From the NCBI GenBank assembly GCA_945949525.1, contig CAMFES010000001.1, positions 1 through 64,000 of the forward strand: a stretch of DNA of 64,000 nt, given 5' to 3'. This DNA comes from an uncultured Veillonellaceae bacterium. GTDB lineage: Bacteria > Bacillota > Negativicutes > Selenomonadales > Selenomonadaceae. The notes below the pieces were generated by a model. The model did not search any database, was not told where the DNA came from, and saw only the letters and a list, made by a program, of their open reading frames with translations. Positions 1-7,709 of the stretch are shown here, one piece after another (positions within the stretch are counted from its first letter, which is position 1; the number at the start of each line of letters is the position of its first letter). The translations under genes were made by a program, and so were the position numbers.

Positions 1-5
1 AACAC

Positions 6-81
6 TCCTCGATAGCTCAGTCGGTAGAGCACCTGACTGTTAATCAGGCTGTCGCAGGTTCGAATCCTGCTCGAGGAGCCA
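6..81 (+). tRNA. tRNA-Asn (GTT)
   Basis: Full cloverleaf. The acceptor arm TCCTCGA (6-12) pairs with TCGAGGA (71-77). The anticodon stem CCTGA/TCAGG encloses anticodon GTT at 39-41. The T arm has GGTTCGAATCC, and the CCA end is encoded. It is the first of three closely spaced tRNAs on the same strand, probably one transcript. Confidence 0.97.
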
Positions 82-84
82 AAT

Positions 85-159
85 GGCGCGTTGGTCAAGT
101 GGTTAAGACACCGCCCTTTCACGGCGGCTTCACGGGTTCGAATCCCGTACGCGTCACCA
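85..159 (+). tRNA. tRNA-Glu (TTC)
   Basis: Acceptor arm GGCGCGT (85-91) pairs with ACGCGTC (149-155) with one G-U pair. Anticodon stem CCGCC/GGCGG encloses TTC at 118-120. Encoded CCA at 157-159. It lies 3 nt after tRNA-Asn. Confidence 0.97.
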
Positions 160-200
160 CTTTGATTTAACCGGGGATGTATTTTACTTCCCTTATATAT

Positions 201-276
201 GGGCGCTTAGCTCAGCTGGGAGAGCGTCTGCCTTACAAGCAGAATGTCAGCGGTTCGATCCCGTTAGCGCCCACCA
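201..276 (+). tRNA. tRNA-Val (TAC)
   Basis: Acceptor arm GGGCGCT (201-207) pairs with AGCGCCC (266-272). Anticodon stem TCTGC/GCAGA encloses TAC at 234-236. Encoded CCA at 274-276. Last gene of the tRNA cluster, followed by a terminator. Confidence 0.97.
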
Positions 277-289
277 TATATGACTTCCG

Positions 290-317
290 GAGGCTACCTG
301 ATGGTAGCCTCTTTTTT
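290..317 (+). terminator. Rho-independent terminator of tRNA cluster
   Basis: GAGGCTACC and GGTAGCCTC form a perfect 9-bp stem with a 4-nt loop, followed by six T. It ends the tRNA transcript. Confidence 0.9.
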
Positions 318-414
318 GTGCTTTGCAGGGAGGGAGATTTTTTCCTTGCATTTTTCATATTTATCTGCAATAATATTAGAAACTAATGTGCAGTTTTTAG
401 AAAGGGGAAGCCGT

Positions 415-669
415 ATGGGATTTTTTTCTAATTTGTGGCACAGCATGGTGCTGAAGGATCAGACCTCTACGGACAAGGGATATGTCAGCGCGCCGGAGTA
501 TGAAAGGCTGGTGGGCAGGCAGGGGCTTGTTACCAGGGAGCTGCGGCCGGCAGGAACCGTGGTTATTGACGGTGAGCCGGTGGATGTGGTATCCGAGGGG
601 GATTATATTGAAAAGGGTCGTCAAGTCACCGTGGTTGCCGTTACAGGCGGCCGTGTGGTGGTGAGATAG
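415..669 (+). CDS. Short NfeD-like protein (OB-fold domain only)
   Basis: 84 aa. ATG at 415 follows an AAAGGGGAAG ribosome site. The C-terminal half (GLVTRELRPAGTVVIDGEPV, then EGDYIEKGRQVTVVAV) is the soluble OB-fold of NfeD proteins, which partner flotillin-like scaffolds. The several membrane segments of full-length NfeD are missing; the N-terminus has only a short hydrophobic stretch. The gene sits 78 bp before a FloA homologue, the usual NfeD neighbour. Family assignment is good. A role as a FloA partner is inferred from context. Confidence 0.8.
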   Translation: MGFFSNLWHSMVLKDQTSTDKGYVSAPEYERLVGRQGLVTRELRPAGTVVIDGEPVDVVSEGDYIEKGRQVTVVAVTGGRVVVR

Positions 670-747
670 ATATGCCGTGGCTGGCGGCTGTGTCCATGAT
701 TTTGCACTGCCGTGAGCCGGAGTGATTTTTTGAAAGGATGGAAGACC

Positions 748-1734
748 ATGATTTCGAGTATATTTTTTCTGATACTGGCGATAATCTTCATTGCCCTGTT
801 CCTGCATTTTGTGCCGCTGCGGCTGTGGATTGCCGCAAGGGCAGCCAATGTGCCGCTGAACATCATTACGCTGGTAGGCATGCGCATGCGCCAGGTAATT
901 CCCTCCAAGATAGTTATGCCGCTGATAAAGGCCAACAAGGCAGGTCTTGATGTGGAGGTCAACCAGCTGGAGGCGCATTTTCTGGCCGGTGGTAATGTGG
1001 ACAAGGTGGTGGATGCGCTGATTGCCGCCCATCGTGCCCAGATTCCTCTGCCTTTTGAGCGTTCCGCCGCCATTGACCTGGCCGGGCGCGATGTGCTGGA
1101 GGCTGTACAGATGAGCGTTAACCCAAAGGTAATTGAAACGCCGGTGGTTTCTGCCGTGGCAAGGAACGGCATCGAGCTGAAAATCAAGGCCAGGGTTACT
1201 GTACGTGCCAACATTGACCGCCTGGTGGGCGGTGCCGGTGAGCCGACAATCATTGCCCGCGTAGGCGAGGGTATCGTTACCACGGTGGGCTCCTCGGAAA
1301 GCCACAATGATGTGCTGGCCAATCCGGATGACATCTCCAAGACGGTACTGGGCAAGGGACTGGATGCCGGTACGGCCTTTGAGATTCTCTCCATTGATAT
1401 CGCCGATGTGGATGTGGGACGCAATATTGGCGCGGAGCTGCAGACGGACCAGGCGGAGGCCGACAAGCGGATTGCCCAGGCCAAGGCGGAGGAGCGCCGT
1501 GCTATGGCTGTGGCCAAGGAGCAGGAGATGAAGGCCTACACCCAGGAGATGGAAGCAAAGGTGGTAGAGGCACAGGCAGAGGTTCCTCATGCGCTGGCAG
1601 AGGCCCTGAGAAGCGGCAACATGGGCGTGATGGATTATTACAACCTGAGCAATATCAAGGCAGATACGGATATGCGTGACAGCATCAGCAGAAGTACGGG
1701 AGATAACCAGCTTACGCCGCCTGCCATAAAGTAA
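748..1734 (+). CDS. floA: Flotillin-like protein FloA
   Basis: 328 aa. One N-terminal membrane hairpin (about residues 2-25) is followed by the FloA/YqfA core ([40 protein letters not shown]) and a long Ala/Glu/Lys-rich coiled coil (about 240-300). FloA scaffolds functional membrane microdomains. ATG at 748 is preferred to the in-frame GTG at 712 because GAAAGGATGG lies just upstream of 748 and the protein then starts at the membrane segment. It is second in an operon with an NfeD-like gene and a one-TM protein. Length is normal for FloA. Confidence 0.92.
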   Translation: MISSIFFLILAIIFIALFLHFVPLRLWIAARAANVPLNIITLVGMRMRQVIPSKIVMPLIKANKAGLDVEVNQLEAHFLAGGNVDKVVDALIAAHRAQIPLPFERSAAIDLAGRDVLEAVQMSVNPKVIETPVVSAVARNGIELKIKARVTVRANIDRLVGGAGEPTIIARVGEGIVTTVGSSESHNDVLANPDDISKTVLGKGLDAGTAFEILSIDIADVDVGRNIGAELQTDQAEADKRIAQAKAEERRAMAVAKEQEMKAYTQEMEAKVVEAQAEVPHALAEALRSGNMGVMDYYNLSNIKADTDMRDSISRSTGDNQLTPPAIK

Positions 1735-1746
1735 GTAGGTGATTGT

Positions 1747-2247
1747 ATGGATCTGTTGGATATGCTGGGATTTTTTCACCGGCTGGAGCGCTGGGTGGAC
1801 ACGCTGGCATCGCTGGCCCCCTTTCTCATGTTTGTGGCAGCCATCATCATCGGCAATCTTGGGGACAAGAAAAAGCCAAAGGTAAAGAAATCGAAGCCCT
1901 TTCCGCAAAATGCCCCCCTGCCTGACATAAGGCGTCCTGCAGAGGTGACAGTGGATATAAAGCCGATTCCCCAGCCGCGCATCAGGCCGGAAACGGAGCA
2001 TCGCCCCCATCATCCCTCTGAGTATGAGGAGGTACACAATCCTTATCAGAGGTATCTGGAGGATGAGGGGAGCAGGAAGACTGCCGGAGGGGATGCTGCG
2101 CCTGCCAAAAAGGAAAAGGGGCGGCGGGATGAGGCTCCTCCGAGGGAGGCACAGCCTGCCGGGGTCATGAACGTATCACTGGTGCAGGCCATCATTTCAG
2201 CCGAGGTTCTGGGCAGGCCGAAGGCCCTGCAGCGCAGACGGCGCTGA
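1747..2247 (+). CDS. Uncharacterised one-TM protein downstream of floA
   Basis: 166 aa, starting 12 bp after floA, so very probably co-transcribed. One membrane segment (about residues 22-38, LAPFLMFVAAIIIGNLGD) is followed by a Lys/Pro-rich low-complexity cytoplasmic tail. A compact C-terminal motif (SLVQAIISAEVLGRPKALQR) looks conserved in style and could be a docking peptide. No enzymatic motif is visible. A role in the FloA/NfeD membrane assembly is suggested only by position. Confidence 0.75.
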   Translation: MDLLDMLGFFHRLERWVDTLASLAPFLMFVAAIIIGNLGDKKKPKVKKSKPFPQNAPLPDIRRPAEVTVDIKPIPQPRIRPETEHRPHHPSEYEEVHNPYQRYLEDEGSRKTAGGDAAPAKKEKGRRDEAPPREAQPAGVMNVSLVQAIISAEVLGRPKALQRRRR

Positions 2248-2275
2248 TATAGCTGATACTTGTTAATTTCATAAG

Positions 2276-2313
2276 ATAACGCTATAATAGATACGTTATA
2301 GCGTTATTTTTTT
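2276..2313 (+). terminator. Terminator after floA operon
   Basis: ATAACGCTATAA (2276-2287) pairs with TTATAGCGTTAT (2297-2308), followed by a T run. It separates the floA operon from the glycosyltransferase gene 23 bp further on. Confidence 0.85.
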
Positions 2314-2335
2314 GTGACAGAAGGTTCGTGTTAAG

Positions 2336-3286
2336 ATGAAAACAATATCCATTGTTGTACCGGTCTTCAATGAAGAGGACAATATAGAGCATTTTTATGA
2401 GAGCGTCTGCAGCGTGATGGAGCCGCTGGCCTATGATTTTGAGCTTATCTATGTGGATGACGGCTCCAAGGACAGAAGCCGCGAGATACTGCGCAGCCTT
2501 GAGAAGCAGGATGAGCGGGTGCAGTCCATCTTTCTTGCCAGAAATTCAGGACATCAGCTGGCCCTGACCTGCGGCCTTGACCATGCTGATGGCGATGCGG
2601 TGATTACCATGGACGGTGATATGCAGCATCCGCCGGAGCTGATACCTGTCCTGCTGGAGAAATGGGAACAGGGCTATGAGGTGGTGCAGACTATCCGCAA
2701 GACCACCGAGGGGGTATCGGCCATGAAGAAGCTGACCTCCTATTACTATTACAAGGTGCTGAACAAGCTGTCCAACGTGCATATTCAGGAGGGTGGCTCG
2801 GACTTCCGCCTCATGGACAGGGTGGTGGTCAAGGCCTTCCGCCGCTATCGGGAGCATGCCCGCTTTATCCGCGGTATGATCGGTGCCATGGGCTTCAGGC
2901 AGGTGCAGCTTGAGTTTGTGGCCCCGAAGCGGTTTGCCGGGGTGTCAAAGTTTTCCCCAAGAAAAATGTTGAATTTTGCCATTGACGGGGTGCTGGCTTA
3001 TTCTAACCTGCCCCTGCGGCTGGGCCTGTACATCGGCACTATATGCGGCGTATTGAGCCTTTTGATGATAATTCATGTCTTTATTTCCAAGTATATCCTG
3101 AATGATGCCGTGGCCGGATGGGCAACCCTGACAGCCTGTGTGCTGTTTTTTGGCGGCATGCAGATGATTGTGCTGGGGATTCTGGGAGAGTACCTGGGCA
3201 GGGTGTTTGAAGAGGTCAAGCATCGTCCCCTGTATCTCATTGCCAGAGGCAAGCCAAAGGATGAGGAGCGGGAGGATTTCAGGTGA
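2336..3286 (+). CDS. GT2 family glycosyltransferase (GtrB/DPM1-like, membrane-anchored)
   Basis: 316 aa. The N-terminal GT-A fold has SIVVPVFNEEDNI, the nucleotide-sugar motif YVDDGSKDRS and the DXD-like MDGDMQHPPE. Two C-terminal membrane segments (about 230-255 and 265-290) are typical of polyprenyl-phosphate glycosyltransferases of the GtrB/YkoT type. These charge a lipid carrier with a sugar on the cytoplasmic face. A convergent GtrA-family gene lies 200 bp downstream, the classical flippase partner, although here it is not in one operon. The acceptor sugar cannot be deduced. Confidence 0.88.
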   Translation: MKTISIVVPVFNEEDNIEHFYESVCSVMEPLAYDFELIYVDDGSKDRSREILRSLEKQDERVQSIFLARNSGHQLALTCGLDHADGDAVITMDGDMQHPPELIPVLLEKWEQGYEVVQTIRKTTEGVSAMKKLTSYYYYKVLNKLSNVHIQEGGSDFRLMDRVVVKAFRRYREHARFIRGMIGAMGFRQVQLEFVAPKRFAGVSKFSPRKMLNFAIDGVLAYSNLPLRLGLYIGTICGVLSLLMIIHVFISKYILNDAVAGWATLTACVLFFGGMQMIVLGILGEYLGRVFEEVKHRPLYLIARGKPKDEEREDFR

Positions 3287-3325
3287 GCCGGGCCTTTTTT
3301 CGATGTATATGTGCCCAAAATAAAA

Positions 3326-3366
3326 TTGAGAAAAATTCTCAAATAATACTTGAAAATAATTCTCAA
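3326..3366 (+). promoter_or_regulatory. Two Fur-box-like dyads
   Basis: TTGAGAAAAATTCTCAA (3326-3342) is a perfect 7-bp inverted repeat around AAA. TTGAAAATAATTCTCAA (3350-3366) is a near-perfect second copy starting 24 bp later. Both fit the 7-1-7 Fur pattern TGAnAATnATTnTCA. The second copy covers the -35 element of the promoter at 3350-3378. Binding by Fur is inferred from motif similarity; another Fur-family regulator would fit as well. Confidence 0.6.
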
Positions 3367-3378
3367 CTGTGTTATATT
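3350..3378 (+). promoter_or_regulatory. Promoter of candidate small RNA
   Basis: -35 TTGAAA (3350-3355), 17-bp spacer, -10 TATATT (3373-3378). Predicted start about 3385. No coding gene follows before the terminator at 3439-3475. Confidence 0.6.
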
Positions 3379-3384
3379 ATATTC

Positions 3385-3475
3385 AGGCTTGAGGAAGGCA
3401 TATCCTCAAAAAGCTAACTCTCCTAAATATAATACACACTAAAAAAATCCCTCCGCTCATGGGGGATTTTTTTAG
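3385..3475 (+). ncRNA. Candidate Fur-regulated small RNA (~90 nt)
   Basis: Between the predicted start and the terminator there is no ORF with a ribosome site. The RNA would begin with a perfect hairpin (TTGAGGA 3389-3395 with TCCTCAA 3403-3409). It continues single-stranded with a pyrimidine-rich CTCTCCT (3418-3424), complementary to Shine-Dalgarno sequences, and ends in a strong terminator hairpin. This is the architecture of iron-sparing sRNAs such as FsrA or RyhB. The sequence shows promoter, dyads and hairpins; the regulatory function is inferred. Confidence 0.5.
3439..3475. terminator. Bidirectional terminator between sRNA/GT2 and GtrA
   Basis: CTAAAAAAATCCC (3439-3451) pairs with GGGATTTTTTTAG (3463-3475). 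The A/T arms give a T run on either strand, so it can stop rightward transcripts (GT2, candidate sRNA) and the leftward GtrA transcript. Confidence 0.9.
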
Positions 3476-3486
3476 TGGTGTCGTTT

Positions 3487-3885
3487 CTATCTGCCGAAGG
3501 CAAAGATTTTGACCATCAGGAAGGTGACAGGAATGCCCAGCACGGCGGCCAGCAGATAGCTGATTACCGGCGGGAAGGCCAGCAGGTTGTAGAATATCAG
3601 CACGATGATATTCTGGATGATGTAGTTGGGGATATAGGAGATAAAAAATTTTACATAGCGCGTCAGGGACAGTGCCTCATGGAAGATGAAGCGGCTGTTC
3701 ATCCAGTAGGCGATGATGTTGCCTGTCAGGTAGCCGATGTTGAAGTTCAGGTTGTTGAAGGGACTGACAAGGCCGCACAGCCAGGCGATAAAGGTGCCGT
3801 TGAAGGTGTTGATGCAGCCCACTACCAAAAACAGGAAAAACTCCCGCGTGAGAAAATGCCCCTTTGCTTTTTCGATGATGCTCAT
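3487..3885 (-). CDS. GtrA family membrane protein
   Basis: 132 aa, four predicted membrane segments (from FFLFLVVGCINTFNGTFIAW to the C-terminal VISYLLAAVLGIPVTFLMVK) with the family motif GNIIAYWMNSRFIF between the second and third. GtrA proteins are thought to flip polyprenyl-phosphate sugars across the membrane. The start at 3885 has a GGGAGG site 6 nt upstream; an in-frame start at 3927 lacks one. It is convergent with the GT2 gene and probably supplies the flippase for the same glycolipid. Confidence 0.85.
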   Translation of the reverse strand: MSIIEKAKGHFLTREFFLFLVVGCINTFNGTFIAWLCGLVSPFNNLNFNIGYLTGNIIAYWMNSRFIFHEALSLTRYVKFFISYIPNYIIQNIIVLIFYNLLAFPPVISYLLAAVLGIPVTFLMVKIFAFGR

Positions 3886-4021
3886 ATAGCCTCCCTCTGA
3901 TGTGGTTGTTTTCAATAATGATATCATTCTGCCGTCAGTATTGCAAATGATGGCAGGATAGTTTTTTGCCGTGATGAAAATGCCTGCCCGCGGAGGGTGT
4001 AATGTATACAGGTATATTAAT

Positions 4022-4050
4022 TTGCCAAAATAGCGATTCTCGAATATAAT
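4022..4050 (+). promoter_or_regulatory. Promoter of putP
   Basis: -35 TTGCCA (4022-4027), 17-bp spacer, -10 TATAAT (4045-4050), about 25 bp before the ribosome site of putP. Confidence 0.7.
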
Positions 4051-4082
4051 GTTATGTATTATTTTTTATAGGAGGAATAGCA

Positions 4083-5558
4083 TTGGAGAATATTATGGTA
4101 ATCGTCGCCTTTGTCCTCTATCTGGCCCTGATGATGGCAATTGGCATTTATTATTACCGCAAGACAAACAGCATGGATGACTATATCATCGGCAACCGCA
4201 AGCTGGGGGCATGGGTTACGGCCATGAGCGCCGAGGCCTCGGACATGAGCGGATGGATGATGATGGGCGTGCCGGGGGCGGCGTACCTGGCAGGCTTCAG
4301 CTCGGCCTGGATTGCCGTGGGACTGGGGCTGGGCACCTGGGCCAACTGGCACTTCGTGGCCAAGAGGCTGCGCCGCTACACGGAGATGGCCAACAACTCC
4401 CTGACACTGCCTGACTTTTTCCAGAACCGTTACAACGATCACAGCAATCTGCTGCGGATTATTCCGGCAATTTTTATCGTTATTTTCTTTGTTATCTACA
4501 CCGGTTCCGGTTTTGTCAGCGGTGGCAAGCTGTTCAGCACCCTCTTTGGCCTGGATTATACCACGGCGGTGCTGATTGGTGCCTTTGTGGTGGTTTTCTA
4601 CACCCTGACCGGCGGCTTCATGGCCGTGTGCTGGACTGACTTCATCCAGGGCATCATGATGTTCTTTGCCATCGTGATGGTGCCTGCCTTCGCCATGTAC
4701 ATGCTGGGAGGAGTGCAGACCACGGTTACAGCCATTGATATTGTGAATCCGACCTTTTTCAATCCCTTTATGAATCCTGATGGCAGCACCATTTCCTTTG
4801 TTGCCTTTATTTCCCTCATGGGCTGGGGGCTGGGTTATTTTGGGCAGCCTCACATTCTGGTGCGCTTTATGGCCATCAGCTCCACCAGCGAGCTGAAGCG
4901 CTCCAAGCGCATTGCCGTAGGCTGGTACATCATCGCCATGATTGCCGCTGTGTTTGTGGGCATGGTGGGCAAAGTATACCTGACGGAGCCCCTGTCAGGC
5001 CCGGCCGTGGAAACGGTGCTTCTGGTGATGACGAAGCAGCTCTTTTCCCCTTTTATGGGCGGCCTGATTATGTCCGCTGTGTTGGCGGCCATCATGAGTA
5101 CCGCTTCCTCACAGCTTTTGGTGTCGGCTTCCGCCTTTTCCCAGGATTTTTACCGGGCAGTGGTCAGGAAGGATGCTTCTCACGCTGAGCTGGTCTGGGT
5201 GAGCCGCGCTGCCGTGCTGGTGATTTCCGCCATGGCCATTTCCATCGCCATGAATCCGGACAGCTTCATCCTTGAGATGGTGGCTTATGCCTGGGCAGGC
5301 TTTGCAGCTACCTTCGGCCCGGCGGTGCTGATGTCCCTGTTCTGGCGGCGCACCACCAGAAACGGCGTGCTGGCCGGCATCGTGGTGGGCGGCCTGACTG
5401 TCCTCATCTGGAAGCAGCTGGCGCTCTTCGGCCTGTATGAGATTATTCCTGGCTTTGCCTTCGGACTTCTGGCAATCTACGTCGTCAGCAAGCTGGACAA
5501 AGAACCTGCAAAAGAAATTACAGATTTGTTTGACGCTGTAGACCGTTCTAATATATAA
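4083..5558 (+). CDS. putP: Sodium/proline symporter PutP
   Basis: 491 aa, about 13 membrane segments, SSS family. PutP-specific stretches include YIIGNRKLGAWVTAMSAEAS with DMSGWMMMGVPGAAYLAG after it, and AAIMSTASSQLLVSASAFSQ in the Na+-site region. It imports proline with Na+. TTG at 4083 is taken as start because AGGAGG (4070-4075) sits 7 nt before it; the next ATG (4095) would be 19 nt away. Monocistronic, with its own promoter and a hairpin after the stop. Confidence 0.92.
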   Translation: MENIMVIVAFVLYLALMMAIGIYYYRKTNSMDDYIIGNRKLGAWVTAMSAEASDMSGWMMMGVPGAAYLAGFSSAWIAVGLGLGTWANWHFVAKRLRRYTEMANNSLTLPDFFQNRYNDHSNLLRIIPAIFIVIFFVIYTGSGFVSGGKLFSTLFGLDYTTAVLIGAFVVVFYTLTGGFMAVCWTDFIQGIMMFFAIVMVPAFAMYMLGGVQTTVTAIDIVNPTFFNPFMNPDGSTISFVAFISLMGWGLGYFGQPHILVRFMAISSTSELKRSKRIAVGWYIIAMIAAVFVGMVGKVYLTEPLSGPAVETVLLVMTKQLFSPFMGGLIMSAVLAAIMSTASSQLLVSASAFSQDFYRAVVRKDASHAELVWVSRAAVLVISAMAISIAMNPDSFILEMVAYAWAGFAATFGPAVLMSLFWRRTTRNGVLAGIVVGGLTVLIWKQLALFGLYEIIPGFAFGLLAIYVVSKLDKEPAKEITDLFDAVDRSNI

Positions 5559-5577
5559 TAAAATAAAGGAAATGCAT

Positions 5578-5611
5578 GAATCCCCTTTAACCGAACCGTT
5601 ATGGGGGATTC
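5578..5611 (+). terminator. Probable terminator of putP
   Basis: GAATCCCC (5578-5585) pairs with GGGGATTC (5604-5611). The downstream T tract is interrupted (GTTATTGTT), so termination may be partial. Confidence 0.55.
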
Positions 5612-5747
5612 GTTATTGTTCGTACCCCTGACGTTTTCGGAAATGAAAAATTTTTAAATTTTCTTGTGAAATAAAGAGGGTTTTTTCATTTCGTGGCGAA
5701 AAGTAACATATAGGTGTTATTAATGACGAGAAGTGCAGGTGATTTTG

Positions 5748-6602
5748 GTGGAGAAAGTTCGGGTAATGGTGGTCGACGACTCCAAGATTAGTCGGATGAT
5801 GATTAGTTCCATGCTGGCAAAGACTAATTTTGAGGTCTGCGCTATGGCAGAAAACGCTGCCCATGCGATAGATTTGTATGCAAAGACAAGGCCTGATGTG
5901 GTGACGATGGACATGAATCTGCCGGATGCTGACGGTATCGAGTGCAGCAGGCGTATTCATGCCATGGACTCCCGTTGTAAGATTGTCATGATTAGTGCCA
6001 TGAAGGATGCAAAGCTGATTATGCATGGCCGTCTGGCCGGTATCAGCTCCTTTTTGCAGAAGCCTGTCAGCACGAATGAGCTTTTGGATACGCTGATGAT
6101 TCTTTGTCAGGAGCATGTGGGGGTAAATGCCGTATACAGGGATTCCTATGTTTCTACCTACGCCAAGGTTTTGCAGGAGGGACTGCAGCAGATTGCAGGA
6201 CTGGAGAGCGAGCTTCAGGTGCAGGAGGAGAACAGCGGCCCTCTCAGTGTCAACGGCGTGGCTGTGATTATCGGCGTGGTAGGCGAGCCAAGGGGCAGGG
6301 TTGCCTTCTATATGGATGAGGAAACCATGCGGGGCTTCGCCAGGGCCGTGCTGCAGCAGGAAAGCGTGACGGACGCAGAGGCACAGGCGGCGGTGGAGGA
6401 ATCAGGAAATATTATTGCCGGGCATGGTATTTCCAGGATTAATGATGTAATCAAGGACAGGGAAATGAGGCTGACACCTCCGGGCATTATCAGCGGAGTG
6501 GACATAAAGCTGTCAAATCCTGAGCTGATAGCCTTTAATATCAAAGCCAAGACTTCTATAGGTGATATATTTATGAATGTTGGTTTTGCGAGGAGCGTGT
6601 GA
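5748..6602 (+). CDS. Response regulator with C-terminal CheX domain
   Basis: About 284 aa. An N-terminal receiver domain (VMVVDDSKISRMM, phosphoacceptor in TMDMNLPDADG, conserved Lys in SSFLQKPVS) is joined by a helical linker to a CheX/CheC-like domain (about 160-284). That domain has the phosphatase-type pattern EESGNIIAGHGISRINDV, close to the family's E..N pair. CheX proteins dephosphorylate CheY-P. The fusion may be self-regulating or act on another regulator. GTG at 5748 follows AGGTG; GTG at 5733 in the same frame is an alternative. The next gene is a free CheX. Confidence 0.85.
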   Translation: MEKVRVMVVDDSKISRMMISSMLAKTNFEVCAMAENAAHAIDLYAKTRPDVVTMDMNLPDADGIECSRRIHAMDSRCKIVMISAMKDAKLIMHGRLAGISSFLQKPVSTNELLDTLMILCQEHVGVNAVYRDSYVSTYAKVLQEGLQQIAGLESELQVQEENSGPLSVNGVAVIIGVVGEPRGRVAFYMDEETMRGFARAVLQQESVTDAEAQAAVEESGNIIAGHGISRINDVIKDREMRLTPPGIISGVDIKLSNPELIAFNIKAKTSIGDIFMNVGFARSV

Positions 6603-6604
6603 AC

Positions 6605-7063
6605 ATGGATGTAAAATTGGTCAATCCGTTTATTGATGCATTCACTGCGGTATTGCCACAAATGGGATTTCCAACGCCTGAGCGGACCGGCATGGGGGTA
6701 AAGGATAAACATATCGAGAGCCTCGGGGTATCTGTTCTGGTGGGCTTTACGAAGGAAATTCGCGGCAACGTGGTTTATAACATGGATGAGGAAACTGCAA
6801 AGTTTATTGCCTCTACTATGATGATGGGAATGCCTATCGCTTCCTTTGATGAAATGGCCCAGAGTGCCATTTCCGAGATGTCCAACATGCTTACTGCCAA
6901 TGCGGCTACCAATCTGGCGGCCCTGGGCAGGGAGGTTGACATCTCCACGCCGAGCCTGACCGTGGGCGTCGGCGCCCAGATACGCATCAGCGCCGGGCAG
7001 TTCCTGACTGTCAGCATGGATTTGGGCGGTCATGTGGTAGAGATTGATATAGCGGTGGAGTAA
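6605..7063 (+). CDS. cheX: CheX-type chemotaxis phosphatase
   Basis: 152 aa, single CheX domain with the active-site pattern EMAQSAISEMSNMLTANAAT (conserved E and N). Such proteins hydrolyse CheY-P. ATG at 6605 is 9 nt after AGGAG (6591-6595), which lies inside the end of the preceding response-regulator gene, so the two are translationally adjacent. No other chemotaxis or flagellar genes are nearby; the target regulator may be the neighbouring REC-CheX protein. Confidence 0.85.
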   Translation: MDVKLVNPFIDAFTAVLPQMGFPTPERTGMGVKDKHIESLGVSVLVGFTKEIRGNVVYNMDEETAKFIASTMMMGMPIASFDEMAQSAISEMSNMLTANAATNLAALGREVDISTPSLTVGVGAQIRISAGQFLTVSMDLGGHVVEIDIAVE

Positions 7064-7071
7064 AATTTTTT

Positions 7072-7104
7072 AAGGAATCGTGTTTTTTTGCGGTTCCTTT
7101 TTTT
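7072..7104 (+). terminator. Terminator after cheX
   Basis: AAGGAATCG (7072-7080) pairs with CGGTTCCTT (7091-7099) with G-U pairs, followed by seven T. Confidence 0.85.
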
Positions 7105-7114
7105 ATTTTATCTA

Positions 7115-7143
7115 TTGGCAATTTACGCTGTTTGGTTTATAAT
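7115..7143 (+). promoter_or_regulatory. Promoter of DUF1934-argS operon
   Basis: -35 TTGGCA (7115-7120), 17-bp spacer, -10 TATAAT (7138-7143), just after the cheX terminator. Confidence 0.75.
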
Positions 7144-7209
7144 AATGTATAGTTTTGTTTGAACCAGAATAACAGAACGTTTGTGAGAAAATAACTGAGG
7201 AGCTTTGTT

Positions 7210-7632
7210 GTGTTGGATAGTGTAAGGATAAGCATTAAAGCCAGGCAGGAAGCGCCTGACGGGCATGTGGAGAAGCTGCATCAGAGCATGAGGGGCAGGT
7301 ATTTCTGCAAGGGTGGCAAGCATTATCTCCGCTATGAGGATGAGCATGCCGGCGGACAGGGCAGTGTGCCCACCACCATCAAGCTGTCTGATGATGAGAT
7401 GGTGATTTTGCGGCATGGTGCGGTTGCTTCTGAACAGCGCTTTGTGCCGGCAAGGGAGACCAGGGCGGATTATCGCACTCCCTACGGCGTCATGGAGCTG
7501 GTGATGCGGACACATTCCCTGCAGTCGGAGTTCGGCACGGATAAGGGCTATGTCAGGGTGGCGTACCACCTCAGCGCCAACGGCTCCCCGATAGGAAATT
7601 ATGAGATAGAAATCAAGGTTGAGGGGGACTGA
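7210..7632 (+). CDS. DUF1934 family beta-barrel protein
   Basis: 140 aa. The pattern of KGGKHYLRYEDEH, TTIKLSDDEMVILRHGAV and YRTPYGVMELVMRTHSL is the DUF1934 (YwiB-like) small beta-barrel. The function is unknown, but the gene is commonly found directly before argS and rpoE in Firmicutes, as here. GTG start with GAGGAG 7 nt upstream. No signal peptide. Confidence 0.85.
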   Translation: MLDSVRISIKARQEAPDGHVEKLHQSMRGRYFCKGGKHYLRYEDEHAGGQGSVPTTIKLSDDEMVILRHGAVASEQRFVPARETRADYRTPYGVMELVMRTHSLQSEFGTDKGYVRVAYHLSANGSPIGNYEIEIKVEGD

Positions 7633-7709
7633 TTCAGTGGCGTACCCTACAGGTGCAGCGCAGAGAATCAGCAATTGGTTTAGCAGACTGGTTTTAGGAG
7701 GATAAAGGA

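Noticed and set aside
397..2037. 546-codon open frame on the - strand over the floA operon
   Set aside because: Antisense shadow of GC-rich coding DNA. The product is His/Leu/Gln-rich with no family resemblance, and the + strand genes are clear.
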